Shown here: positions 40,684 to 49,563 of the stretch, in pieces
Position numbering within the stretch: position 1 is the first letter of the stretch
Layout: each line of letters begins with the position of its first letter
Assembly: GCA_042090305.1 (NCBI GenBank)
Contig: JBELJQ010000004.1
Location: 6,483-70,482, forward strand
Length of the DNA stretch: 64,000 nt
Direction of reading: 5' to 3'
From: TMED13 sp042090305
GTDB taxonomy: Bacteria > Pseudomonadota > Alphaproteobacteria > Methylaequorales > Methylaequoraceae
The notes under the pieces: generated by a model
Seen by the model: only the letters and a program-made list of their open reading frames with translations
The model's database searches: none
Told to the model about the DNA's origin: nothing
Made by a program: the position numbers and the translations under genes

Positions 40684-41613
40684 CTACTTCTTAATGAGGT
40701 TCTCAACTAAGCCTGAGAAACCAATACATTTTTCACCATTTACCTGATAAAACCCACCGTTAAATAATTCAGTGAAGCTTTCAGAGTATATTTTAAATGA
40801 AATTATACAATGATAGTCAATTTCATCAACTTCTAATGGATCAATATAAATTTTACTGCTTTTAGAATTTTTTTTTATATTTGTAATTACATCTGTAAAT
40901 GATGCTACTTCTTTTTTTATATTATTCTTAAATTTATAAACTTTCAGCTTATTTAAGGATTTATCAGCATCTCCAATGCATGATAATAAAAACCTTGAAA
41001 TTTTAATCACTTCGCTCCCTAAGGTATCAATTTCATCAAGATTCTTATTTTTAAAACCATTCACAAGTAAATTATGGTCCTTATCGTTTAGTTTATAATC
41101 ATTACTGATTGCTTTAACTAAATTAGGCATTGAAAGATTAATAAAAAAGTTTTTAAATTTGAGTTTTTTTAGAATTTTTACAATCAAATCAACAATCTCC
41201 AATATTATTAAATTATCAGTTATACCTATTATTTCAGCTCCTAGTTGAGTTGATTGCCTTGACATACTTAGGTTGTTATTTTTTACTTTTAACACTTCGC
41301 CTGAGTAGCATAGTTTTAGTGGTCTTGAATTATTTGATAACGAACCACAAGAAATTCTCGCAATTTGAGAGGTAATATCAGATCTTATAGCCATCACTTT
41401 TTGTGAAAGTGGGTCTAAAATTCTAAATGATTCATTTTTTTGTTTTTCATTATTTAAAAATAATGAATTTTCGAATTCAACTAATGGAGGTTTAACATAT
41501 TGAAAGCTAAACTTTTTCATTAACTCTAAACAAATATTATTAATTTTAATTTCAGTGTCAGCTGCATCTAGCAAACTGTCTCTAAATCCTTCTGGTAATA
41601 GTTGGTTTTTCAC
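40684..41613 (-). CDS. hisZ: ATP phosphoribosyltransferase regulatory subunit HisZ
   Basis: HisZ is a catalytically inactive HisRS-like partner of short HisG. The 309 residues carry LLPEGFRDSLLDAADTE, KPPLVEFENSLF, MAIRSDITSQIARI, LCYSGEVLKVKN and RQSTQLGAEIIG. It has no aminoacylation motif 3 beyond a residual FSGLVENL and no anticodon-binding domain. At 309 residues it is shorter than the usual 360-390. It sits between serC and purA, a common alphaproteobacterial neighbourhood. Confidence 0.85.
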   Translation of the reverse strand: MKNQLLPEGFRDSLLDAADTEIKINNICLELMKKFSFQYVKPPLVEFENSLFLNNEKQKNESFRILDPLSQKVMAIRSDITSQIARISCGSLSNNSRPLKLCYSGEVLKVKNNNLSMSRQSTQLGAEIIGITDNLIILEIVDLIVKILKKLKFKNFFINLSMPNLVKAISNDYKLNDKDHNLLVNGFKNKNLDEIDTLGSEVIKISRFLLSCIGDADKSLNKLKVYKFKNNIKKEVASFTDVITNIKKNSKSSKIYIDPLEVDEIDYHCIISFKIYSESFTELFNGGFYQVNGEKCIGFSGLVENLIKK

Positions 41614-41622
41614 ATTTTTACT

Positions 41623-42696
41623 TTAATTTAAATTTTTAAAACACCAATCTAGCCAATTTGTTAGAGCAATCAAATCATTTTTTTTTATAGTTGGTCCTAT
41701 CCAGAATCTTATACCTTTAGGCGCCTTTCTGTAGTTCCTAATATCAAATGCAATTTTATTTTTAAATAAAAATTCAAATAACTTTTCATAATTAATTTCT
41801 TTATTAAAAACAAGATAGACTGTTGAAAGTGCTTCATATTCTTTTTTCTTTGCGAACTTTTTGACAAAAGTATTTTTATCAGCCCAATTATCAATAGTTT
41901 TTTTATTTTCTTTACAAAGTCTTTGATTATCTTTAAAAGTTCCTCTCTTTTGATAAAGTTTCAAGCAAAGCTCTAAGTCAGATATTGATAATAGGGATGG
42001 AGTATTTATTAGATAATCATGATTGGCAATATCCATTATCTTTGGAATTTTATTATCTTTATTTAATCTTTCCTTTGCCTTTGGACTGATAGTAATCATC
42101 CCATGTTGAGCTTCAGAACCTAATGCTTTTTGCCATGAAAAAACTGAAACATCAATCTTTTGCCAAGGAATATCATAGATAAAAGTCGCTGAAGTTAAAT
42201 CACATATAACCAGCCCTTCATGCACCTCACTCAGCCCATCTAATTGGTTTATTGACATCCCTGTTGACGTTCCTGTCCATACAATTAAAATGTCATTATT
42301 ATTTGGAATTTTCTCTAATGGTGGAATAGTTCCGTCTAAGGATATTCTCGAATCAATTTTAAGGTTTTTTTTTTTTAATGCGTTGTTCCAAGTCATTCCC
42401 CAGTAGTCATAAATAATTGAGGAAACCTCTTCTTTTCCTAAAAACGACCAAATAACAGATTCCATTGCACCTGTAGCTGAACCAGGAAGAATTTTTAGAT
42501 CGTAATCATTAGGAACTTTCAAAATGCTTCTTACAGTATTAGTAATATCATTAATATATTGTTTGACATCATCGGAGCGATGATATCTGCCAAGAAATTT
42601 TTTATTGAGTTTGTTAAATGACCATCCAACTGGTTTTCTAGTTGGGCCACACGAAAAGTTCGGACTTTCTGGTAAAATTAACTGAGGAATTTTCAT
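41623..42696 (-). CDS. serC: Phosphoserine aminotransferase
   Basis: SerC is a PLP transaminase that forms phosphoserine. The 357-residue alphaproteobacterial-type SerC has NFSCGPTRKPVGWSFNKL, GRYHRSDDVKQYIND, PGSATGAMESVIWS near residue 70, and the PLP lysine in VFSWQKALGSEAQHGM near 193. It overlaps the SLC13 gene by 4 bases (ATGA) and lies 9 bases from hisZ. serA, often between serC and hisZ, is absent. Confidence 0.93.
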   Translation of the reverse strand: MKIPQLILPESPNFSCGPTRKPVGWSFNKLNKKFLGRYHRSDDVKQYINDITNTVRSILKVPNDYDLKILPGSATGAMESVIWSFLGKEEVSSIIYDYWGMTWNNALKKKNLKIDSRISLDGTIPPLEKIPNNNDILIVWTGTSTGMSINQLDGLSEVHEGLVICDLTSATFIYDIPWQKIDVSVFSWQKALGSEAQHGMITISPKAKERLNKDNKIPKIMDIANHDYLINTPSLLSISDLELCLKLYQKRGTFKDNQRLCKENKKTIDNWADKNTFVKKFAKKKEYEALSTVYLVFNKEINYEKLFEFLFKNKIAFDIRNYRKAPKGIRFWIGPTIKKNDLIALTNWLDWCFKNLN

Positions 42697-44519
42697 ATAT
42701 TATATACTAGCGGAAATGAAATATAAAATATTATCCAACATATTACCGATAAAGGAACTCCTAGTTTCACATAGTCTATGAATTTATAGTGACCAGGACC
42801 CATAACTAACAAATTTGTTTGGTAAGCTAAAGGAGTTATAAAAGATGTATTTACGGCAAAAATCAGAGCAATTGCCATTATTTTGGGATCTAGACTTAAT
42901 TTATTTGCCATATCAATTGCTATAGGAGTAAATAATACAGCACATGCATTATTAGATATAAAGTTTGTTGTTATAGACACAAATATATAAAAACTCATTA
43001 TTATCGTCATATTTGAAGAATCTCTTAGAAGTTCTAATAATGAGGCTGATAGAAAATTTGCCGTACCTGTTTCTTGTATAATATTACCTAGAGCAAGAGA
43101 TGTTACAATTAACAGTAACAGTCCATTATCTATACTTCTTAATACTTGTCTTAATGAAAGAACTTTAAAATACATAACAGACGCAACTCCTAATAATGAC
43201 GCAACGACTAATGGAAGAATTTCCAGTGCACCAAGAGAAATAACTGATAAGAATATTATCAATGATTTATTTGCTAGTTCTTTATTAAATATTTCTGATG
43301 TTGCCCATTCCATCGGTAATAAGTCACTTTTAGTTCGTAAATTTTTGAGAGCACTTTTACTCCCCTGAACTAATAAAGTATCTCCAGGTTCTAATGGTAA
43401 CTCACCAAAATTTTTTGTTATTATTCTTGACCTTCTTTCAAGACCTATCACTATACAATCATATCTATATCTGAAACTAACATTTTCCAGAGTATTTCCG
43501 ATAAGACTAGAAGATGGTGTAACCATTGCCTCAGTAATTATTTTATCTTGATTATCGTTGTCTGAACTATTTATCGAATCATATGAGATTGTTGCAATAT
43601 TCTTATCAAGAACCTCGATAAGTTGTTCTCTTGTAGATGAAATTACTAAAATATCCCCTTCCTCTATTATTAAACCATCAAATGGACCGTGTTCAGCATG
43701 TTCCCCTCTTTGAATCATTAAAACTTTCACTTTTTCGAGTCCAAAAAACTTACCTTCCTTGGTAGTTTGACCGATTAGTTTTGAATTATTATTTATTAGA
43801 ATTTGACTTATAAAGTTATTTTTAGAATTATTTATTAATTCATTTGCAATTGGTGATCTATCTTTTAAAAAAAAACTAGAAAAGAAAATTAAAAACAAAA
43901 ATCCAAAAAAAGCTATTATTATCCCAGGATATGAGAATTCAAAAAAGTTCAACTTTATATCAGCGTACGTTTTTAATGAATCTGATACTAGTAGGTTTGT
44001 ACTCGAACCTATCAGAGTTGTCATCCCTCCAAGAATAGCAACAAAACTTAATGGCATCAGAAATTTACTTAATGAGCTTTCTGTATTTTTAATTATACCC
44101 TGCAATATTGGAATAAATATTATAACAACAGGAGTATTATTAATGAAAGCACTTAGAACTAATACAAAAAATAGGCTTAAGAAAATAACAATTTTGGGGT
44201 TATTTGGGAAAAAACTTATTAAATTTGAGATATAATTATCTAAAACTCTTGTTTGTACAACTGCCTGCCCTAAAATTAATAAAGATATAACAGTAATTAA
44301 TGAGGTATTACTAAAACCACTCAATATCTTTTGTGGATTAAGAAGATTTTCACCTTCTGTATTAAGATAAGGAAATATTGAAAAAAAAACTAATAAAAAA
44401 GTAAGTATCACCACAGATTTGAAAACCATTGAAATATTATCTAAAGCATAGAAAACCATACTTGATAAAACTATCAGTAGGCTAAGATAAATAAATGATT
44501 CTTGTTGTAATATAAACAT
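42693..44519 (-). CDS. SLC13/DASS-like transporter with two RCK-C domains
   Basis: The 608-residue integral membrane protein has about 11-12 hydrophobic helices in two halves (1-220 and 395-608), with SAFINNTPVVIIFIPIL and GGMTTLIGSSTNLLV in the first. TNFISNNACAVLFTPIAI and TPLAYQTNLLVMGPG are in the second, the divalent anion:Na+ symporter hallmarks. Two TrkA-C/RCK-C regulatory domains (about 225-390; KVLMIQRGEHAEHGP, ILVISSTREQL, SRIITKNFGELPLEPGDTLLVQG) lie between. Substrates of this subfamily range from sulfate to dicarboxylates; I cannot choose. It overlaps serC. Confidence 0.9.
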   Translation of the reverse strand: MFILQQESFIYLSLLIVLSSMVFYALDNISMVFKSVVILTFLLVFFSIFPYLNTEGENLLNPQKILSGFSNTSLITVISLLILGQAVVQTRVLDNYISNLISFFPNNPKIVIFLSLFFVLVLSAFINNTPVVIIFIPILQGIIKNTESSLSKFLMPLSFVAILGGMTTLIGSSTNLLVSDSLKTYADIKLNFFEFSYPGIIIAFFGFLFLIFFSSFFLKDRSPIANELINNSKNNFISQILINNNSKLIGQTTKEGKFFGLEKVKVLMIQRGEHAEHGPFDGLIIEEGDILVISSTREQLIEVLDKNIATISYDSINSSDNDNQDKIITEAMVTPSSSLIGNTLENVSFRYRYDCIVIGLERRSRIITKNFGELPLEPGDTLLVQGSKSALKNLRTKSDLLPMEWATSEIFNKELANKSLIIFLSVISLGALEILPLVVASLLGVASVMYFKVLSLRQVLRSIDNGLLLLIVTSLALGNIIQETGTANFLSASLLELLRDSSNMTIIMSFYIFVSITTNFISNNACAVLFTPIAIDMANKLSLDPKIMAIALIFAVNTSFITPLAYQTNLLVMGPGHYKFIDYVKLGVPLSVICWIIFYISFPLVYNI

Positions 44520-44556
44520 TTTTTGGAAAGTAATATTATTAGATATTTTTATGCAT

Positions 44557-44562
44557 TATAAT
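44557..44562 (+). promoter_or_regulatory. thiC: Candidate -10 box of thiC
   Basis: A TATAAT lies 30 bases before ATG 44593 and inside an alternative, longer thiC reading frame starting at 44551. That makes the 44593 start more likely. No TPP riboswitch elements (CTGAGA, ACCTGA) are present between the divergent SLC13 gene and thiC. No convincing -35 is seen. Confidence 0.35.
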
Positions 44563-44592
44563 AATATTAAAAGATACTATATATATATAAAA

Positions 44593-46377
44593 ATGTTGAA
44601 AAAAGTTGAAAAAAAATCTTTAAAAAGCTCTAGGAGTATTTCTAACTATAAATCATTTCCTAAGTCGGAAAAAATTTACATAAATGGGACAATTTTCAGA
44701 GATTTACGTGTTGGAATGAGACAAGTAAATCTTGAAGATAAAGATTTTAATAGCATCATCATATATGATACTTCAGGCATTTACTCTGATACAAATTATA
44801 TCCACAGTTATGATAAAGGTTTGCCTAAAATTAAGTTAGATTGGTCTAAAAAAAGGAATGATGTAATTGAAACTCCCAAAACTAAATTAAAATATTTGAA
44901 ACTTGATAACTCAAAAGTTCAAAGTTTTCCTAATATTTCCAAAAAAATATTGAAAAATAAAGATAATAAAGAAATCACTCAATTATATTATGCTAGAAAT
45001 AATATAATTACTCCCGAAATGGAATACTGTGCAATTAGAGAAAATGAGGGAAGAGAGAAGTTAGTAGGGAATCTTTTTAAAAAAAAAGACTTAGTAACTC
45101 CTGAATATGTAAGAGACCAAGTATCAAAAGGGTTGGCTATAATCCCAAATAATATAAATCATCCTGAATCCGAACCAATGATTATTGGAAAAAATTTTTT
45201 AGTCAAGGTGAACGCAAATATTGGAAACTCATCTGTTCTATCTAGCGCCTACGATGAAGTTGAAAAATTAATCTGGGCTATTCGTTGGGGAAGCGATACG
45301 ATTATGGATTTATCTACTGGAGAGAATATTCATGAAATAAGAGAATGGATTATAAGAAATTCTCCAGTGCCTGTTGGAACTGTTCCAATTTATCAAGCTT
45401 TGGAAAAAGTTAATGGAGTTGCAGAGGATTTATCATGGGATGTATATAAAGAAACGCTAATAGAACAGGCAGAACAAGGAGTTGATTATTTTACAATTCA
45501 TGCGGGCGTAAAATTGAGTTATATCCCATTAACTGTTGATAGATTAACCGGTATTGTCTCTAGGGGTGGGTCAATCATAGCTAAATGGTGCTTAGCTCAT
45601 CATAAAGAAAATTTCTTACTTACAAATTTTGAGGAAATTTGCGAAATAATGAGTAAATATGATGTATCTTTTTCTCTAGGTGATGGGCTTAGACCTGGGT
45701 CAATTCATGATGCTAATGATAAATCTCAATTTTCTGAGCTTGAAACACTTGGAGAGCTTACAAAAATTGCTTGGGAAAATAATGTACAAGTAATGATTGA
45801 AGGTCCTGGACATGTCCCAATGCATAAAATAAAAGAAAACATGGAAAAAGAGGAAAATTTATGTAAAAGTGCTCCATTTTATACTTTAGGCCCTCTGACT
45901 ACTGACATAGCACCAGGTTACGACCATATAACAAGTGCTATTGGTGCAGCTATGATAGGTTGGTATGGGACTTCTATGTTATGTTATGTTACGCCAAAAG
46001 AACACTTAGGTCTTCCAGATAAAGAGGATGTTAAAGTTGGGGTCGTAACTTATAAGATAGCAGCTCACGCTGCCGATTTAGCAAGAGGTAATGCTGGTGC
46101 ATATCACAGAGATTATTTACTTTCTAAGGCACGTTTTGAATTCAGATGGAGAGACCAATTCAATCTATCTCTAGACCCAGAAACTGCTGAAGACTACCAC
46201 GACCAAACACTACCGTCTGAAGGGGCTAAAATTGCACATTTCTGCTCTATGTGTGGTCCGAAATTTTGTTCAATGAAAATATCAAAAGAGATAAAGGACA
46301 CAGCTGAAAAAGGAAAACGTGAAATGTCAGAGAAGTTCAAGCAACTTGGTAGTAATATTTACCTAAAAAAAAATTAG
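44593..46377 (+). CDS. thiC: Phosphomethylpyrimidine synthase ThiC
   Basis: ThiC is a radical-SAM enzyme that converts aminoimidazole ribotide to HMP-P, the thiamine pyrimidine. From ATG 44593 the product is 594 residues. It has an N-terminal ThiC-associated domain, MEYCAIRENEGREKLVGN and SEPMIIGKNFLVKVNANIGNS, the TIM-barrel active site with SFSLGDGLRPGSIHDAND and EGPGHVPMHKIKENM, and the C-terminal FeS-binding CSMCGPKFCSMKI with three cysteines. It converges on thiD (4-base overlap); the pair is not co-transcribed. Together with thiOSG this points to de novo thiamine synthesis, provided thiE and thiL are elsewhere. Confidence 0.95.
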   Translation: MLKKVEKKSLKSSRSISNYKSFPKSEKIYINGTIFRDLRVGMRQVNLEDKDFNSIIIYDTSGIYSDTNYIHSYDKGLPKIKLDWSKKRNDVIETPKTKLKYLKLDNSKVQSFPNISKKILKNKDNKEITQLYYARNNIITPEMEYCAIRENEGREKLVGNLFKKKDLVTPEYVRDQVSKGLAIIPNNINHPESEPMIIGKNFLVKVNANIGNSSVLSSAYDEVEKLIWAIRWGSDTIMDLSTGENIHEIREWIIRNSPVPVGTVPIYQALEKVNGVAEDLSWDVYKETLIEQAEQGVDYFTIHAGVKLSYIPLTVDRLTGIVSRGGSIIAKWCLAHHKENFLLTNFEEICEIMSKYDVSFSLGDGLRPGSIHDANDKSQFSELETLGELTKIAWENNVQVMIEGPGHVPMHKIKENMEKEENLCKSAPFYTLGPLTTDIAPGYDHITSAIGAAMIGWYGTSMLCYVTPKEHLGLPDKEDVKVGVVTYKIAAHAADLARGNAGAYHRDYLLSKARFEFRWRDQFNLSLDPETAEDYHDQTLPSEGAKIAHFCSMCGPKFCSMKISKEIKDTAEKGKREMSEKFKQLGSNIYLKKN

Positions 46378-47168
46378 TGACCAACTGGACCATACCCAAC
46401 ACCTAATATAGGACTGTTTAGAATAGCCTTGCTCGTATACTTTTTTGATAGCTTTAAAGCCTCAAATAGAGATTTTCCCATAGCTAGATAGATTGCAAGA
46501 GATGATGAAAAGGCACAACCAGATCCATGAGTATTGTTAGAAATAATTCTTTTTGAAGAAATCTTTTTTATTTTTAAACTTTCATCCAGAACATAATCAG
46601 TAGTGTAAATACCTTTTTTACTTACTCCTGTTAAAATTACATTACTTCTATACTTTTTATAGAATTTTTTTATGAGTAAATTTTCATCAATATCATTACT
46701 TTCAGCTAGGTTTAGGAGTATTTTTAATTCATCTATATTAGGTGTAAATATTGGATTGAGTTTTGCAAAAACTTTGTGAATTTTAATGTAGATTTCCTTT
46801 TTTACAAAGTTAGTTTTGGATGTTGACCTATATATTGGATCGATAACAATGGGTACATTTATTTTAAATTTTTTTAATATACTGATAGTAGATATAGCTG
46901 AGGTATAGCTATTGAATAAACCAATTTTTATGCAGTCTATATTAAATTCATTCAATATAGTATTTAACTGTGAAGCGATAACTTTTTCAGGAATATTGAC
47001 TATTTCTTTCACTCCATTGGATGATTGAGAAGTAACTGATGTTATACAATTCACACAATAAGCATTTAATGTTAATGATGTTTTTATATCACATTGTACT
47101 CCTGCACCACCAGTATTGTCACTACCAGCAATTGCTAATAGAACTTTTTTATTTTTTTTGTGTTTCAT
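46374..47168 (-). CDS. thiD: Hydroxymethylpyrimidine/phosphomethylpyrimidine kinase ThiD
   Basis: ThiD phosphorylates HMP and HMP-P. The 264-residue ribokinase-like protein has LLAIAGSDNTGGAGVQCDIKT near residue 10, IDCIKIGLFNS and VVIDPIYRSTSKTNFV. It also has LTPNIDEL-type FTPNIDELKILL near 135 and the anion-hole THGSGCAFSSSLAIYLA near 213. Overlap with glmM is 20 bases. The ThiD-ThiC pairing across a convergent junction is a link in thiamine synthesis. Confidence 0.92.
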   Translation of the reverse strand: MKHKKNKKVLLAIAGSDNTGGAGVQCDIKTSLTLNAYCVNCITSVTSQSSNGVKEIVNIPEKVIASQLNTILNEFNIDCIKIGLFNSYTSAISTISILKKFKINVPIVIDPIYRSTSKTNFVKKEIYIKIHKVFAKLNPIFTPNIDELKILLNLAESNDIDENLLIKKFYKKYRSNVILTGVSKKGIYTTDYVLDESLKIKKISSKRIISNNTHGSGCAFSSSLAIYLAMGKSLFEALKLSKKYTSKAILNSPILGVGYGPVGH

Positions 47169-48477
47169 TTGAGTTAATAATCAATGAAAATTTATTTATG
47201 AATTCGTTTATTTCAGATTCTTTTCTAGACTGTACCATTAGTCTTAAAACGTTTTCAGTGCCAGATTTTCTTAAAAGAATATCACACCCCTTTACTTTAA
47301 ATGCAGATATTATGTCTGTTACTTTTCTAGACTCAAGAAGACAATCAATGGAGTCATTAATTTTAAAATTCACGAGCTTTTGCGGGTTTTTTTTAAATAA
47401 ATTACTACATATATCAGCCAATACAAGGTTTTCATCAGCTAGAACTTTTATTAGATAAAGTGCAGTTAAGAGACCATCACCGCAATAACTATTGTCACTA
47501 AAAATAATATGACCAGATTGTTCTCCTCCTAAAAAGGAACCTGTACTTTTCATCTTTTCAACAACATATCTATCTCCAACATCAGTCATATATAATCTAA
47601 ATCCTAATTTCTTAATAAAATTTCTAAAAGATAAATTACACATCTTAGTACTTACAATTGACTTGATTTGATTTTTTTTTGTAAGAATATATTTAGCTAA
47701 TAATGCTAAAATAAAATCTCCATCAATTATATTTCCAAAATGGTCGCATACAATTAATCTATCTGCGTCACCATCAAAAGAAATACCAATTTGTGCCTTA
47801 TTTTGGATTGTCATTTTAGATAACTTTTCATACTCAAGAGCACCACATTTTTGGTTAATATTCTTACCATCGGGTGAGCAACCATAGTTTATGAAATTAA
47901 AATTTAATTTATTAAACAAACATGGTGCAAAATATGATAACGAACCATTAGCACAATCCAGGACTATTTTTTTATTAAAACCTTTGATAGAACCAAACCT
48001 TTCTAATAGAAAACTTTCATATTCAATTAAACTATTGAATGGGTTTTTTAATTTTTGATTATTGATGTCTGAAATGCTATCGGATGAAATATTATTTTCT
48101 ATAATAATTTCCTCTTCATCAGTTAATTTTTCTCCATCGGATTTGAAAATTTTTATACCGTTATCATCACTAGGATTATGTGAAGCTGAAATCATTATTC
48201 CTAAATCATAATTGTTATTTTTAGTATAAAAACAAAGTATCGGTGTTGATACAATTTCCAAACAATCGCAATTAACTCCATGTTTTTCAAATCCGGAAAC
48301 TAGAGAGTTTTTTACATACTCTCCTGATTCTCTGGTATCCATTCCTATTAAAACATTCCTTATGTTTTTATTTGATTTTATAATACCATTTGCAAGGTTT
48401 GATAAAAAATTTTTTTCAATTGGTATTTGATATGCCTTTCCCCTTATACCATCAGTGCCAAAATATTTTTTTTTCAT
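47149..48477 (-). CDS. glmM: Phosphoglucosamine mutase
   Basis: GlmM converts glucosamine-6-P to glucosamine-1-P for peptidoglycan and LPS. The 442 residues include FGTDGIRGKAYQIP at the start, catalytic serine GIMISASHNPSDDNGIK near residue 100, metal-binding ISFDGDADRLIVCD near 240, GGEQSGHIIF near 315 and RKSGTENVLRLMVQS near the C-terminus. It is a paralog of the mutase at 4433-5845 but has the GlmM pattern. It follows folP (start adjacent) in the ftsH-folP-glmM run. Confidence 0.95.
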   Translation of the reverse strand: MKKKYFGTDGIRGKAYQIPIEKNFLSNLANGIIKSNKNIRNVLIGMDTRESGEYVKNSLVSGFEKHGVNCDCLEIVSTPILCFYTKNNNYDLGIMISASHNPSDDNGIKIFKSDGEKLTDEEEIIIENNISSDSISDINNQKLKNPFNSLIEYESFLLERFGSIKGFNKKIVLDCANGSLSYFAPCLFNKLNFNFINYGCSPDGKNINQKCGALEYEKLSKMTIQNKAQIGISFDGDADRLIVCDHFGNIIDGDFILALLAKYILTKKNQIKSIVSTKMCNLSFRNFIKKLGFRLYMTDVGDRYVVEKMKSTGSFLGGEQSGHIIFSDNSYCGDGLLTALYLIKVLADENLVLADICSNLFKKNPQKLVNFKINDSIDCLLESRKVTDIISAFKVKGCDILLRKSGTENVLRLMVQSRKESEINEFINKFSLIINSNETQKK

Positions 48478-49550
48478 TAATTGATAATTTGTTGGAAAAC
48501 TTTTATTGATTGAACAATATCGGAAACATCATGAACCCTATGAATATTTACACCTTGATTCATAGCTATCAGTGATGCAGAAACTGTACCACCTAATCTT
48601 TTTTTAGGAACTTCTTCTTTTGATATGTTTGAAATAAATCTTTTTCGGGATATCCCAACCATAATTGGACAGCCAATGGCATGAAAAATGGAAAGATTTT
48701 TAAGAATTGAAAGATTTTGCTCAAAATCTTTTCCAAAACCAATTCCAGGATCTAAAATTATATTTGATTTATTAATCCCATATTCTTCACACAAACTTAC
48801 TCTGTTTTCTAAAAAATCGTAAACATCTAATACGACATCATTATATTTATTTTTTTTCATCATATTTTTGGGGGTTCCAGGCATATGCATGATTATAATT
48901 GGTTTTTGGAATTTACTTATTACCTTAACACTTTTTAAATCATGTTTTAAACCGCTAACATCATTTATTATACTAACTCCAGATGACAATCCGAATTCCA
49001 TTGTTGATGAATTTCTAGTATCTAATGAAATAGGTATTTTCAAATTTGTAATTCTTTGTATTGCAGGCATTACTCTTAATATTTCATTATTGACATCAAC
49101 TTGATCAGCTCCAGGTCTGGTTGATTCTCCTCCTATATCAATAAAGTCTGCACCTTCATCAAACATTTGTTTTGCTCTTTTAACAGAATTTTCAAGACTA
49201 AAATAATCTCCGCCATCAGAAAAACTATCTGGAGTTATATTTAATATTCCAAAAATAAGAAATCTTTTATTTTTGAATAGTTTATTATTGTAATTTTTTG
49301 ACAGCATTTGTAGCGAATCAAATAATTTTTGCAAATCTTCATTATTTCTTGATTCATTGATAAAGTTTTCAACGGATAAGTTTTTTCTTTGAATAATTTT
49401 TTTTTTTGTATCTTTTTTTATTACTTCAATATTGTTGAAATAGGCGTCGTTTACTTTAATTACCTGTTTTTTTTTTAATAGGTTTTCAGCATAACGATTA
49501 TCTACTAACCCATTAGGTCTAAGATAATATTTTTGAGAACCTCTGGTCAA
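48477..49550 (-). CDS. folP: Dihydropteroate synthase
   Basis: FolP joins pABA to the pterin pyrophosphate. The C-terminal 260 residues are a complete DHPS domain with FGILNITPDSFSDGGDYF near residue 100, IDIGGESTRPGADQV, ISLDTRNSSTMEFGL, IILDPGIGFGKDFEQNL and IMVGISRKRFI. The first ~95 residues are an N-terminal extension seen in alphaproteobacterial DHPS (start MTRGSQKYYLRPNGLVDN). It abuts glmM and is 13 bases after the ftsH stop. Confidence 0.94.
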   Translation of the reverse strand: MTRGSQKYYLRPNGLVDNRYAENLLKKKQVIKVNDAYFNNIEVIKKDTKKKIIQRKNLSVENFINESRNNEDLQKLFDSLQMLSKNYNNKLFKNKRFLIFGILNITPDSFSDGGDYFSLENSVKRAKQMFDEGADFIDIGGESTRPGADQVDVNNEILRVMPAIQRITNLKIPISLDTRNSSTMEFGLSSGVSIINDVSGLKHDLKSVKVISKFQKPIIIMHMPGTPKNMMKKNKYNDVVLDVYDFLENRVSLCEEYGINKSNIILDPGIGFGKDFEQNLSILKNLSIFHAIGCPIMVGISRKRFISNISKEEVPKKRLGGTVSASLIAMNQGVNIHRVHDVSDIVQSIKVFQQIIN

Positions 49551-49563
49551 CTAAAAATGACTG

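Noticed and set aside
44551..44592. Longer thiC N-terminus from ATG 44551
   Set aside because: The upstream codons cover a TATAAT and lack a ribosome-binding site; ATG 44593 fits better.
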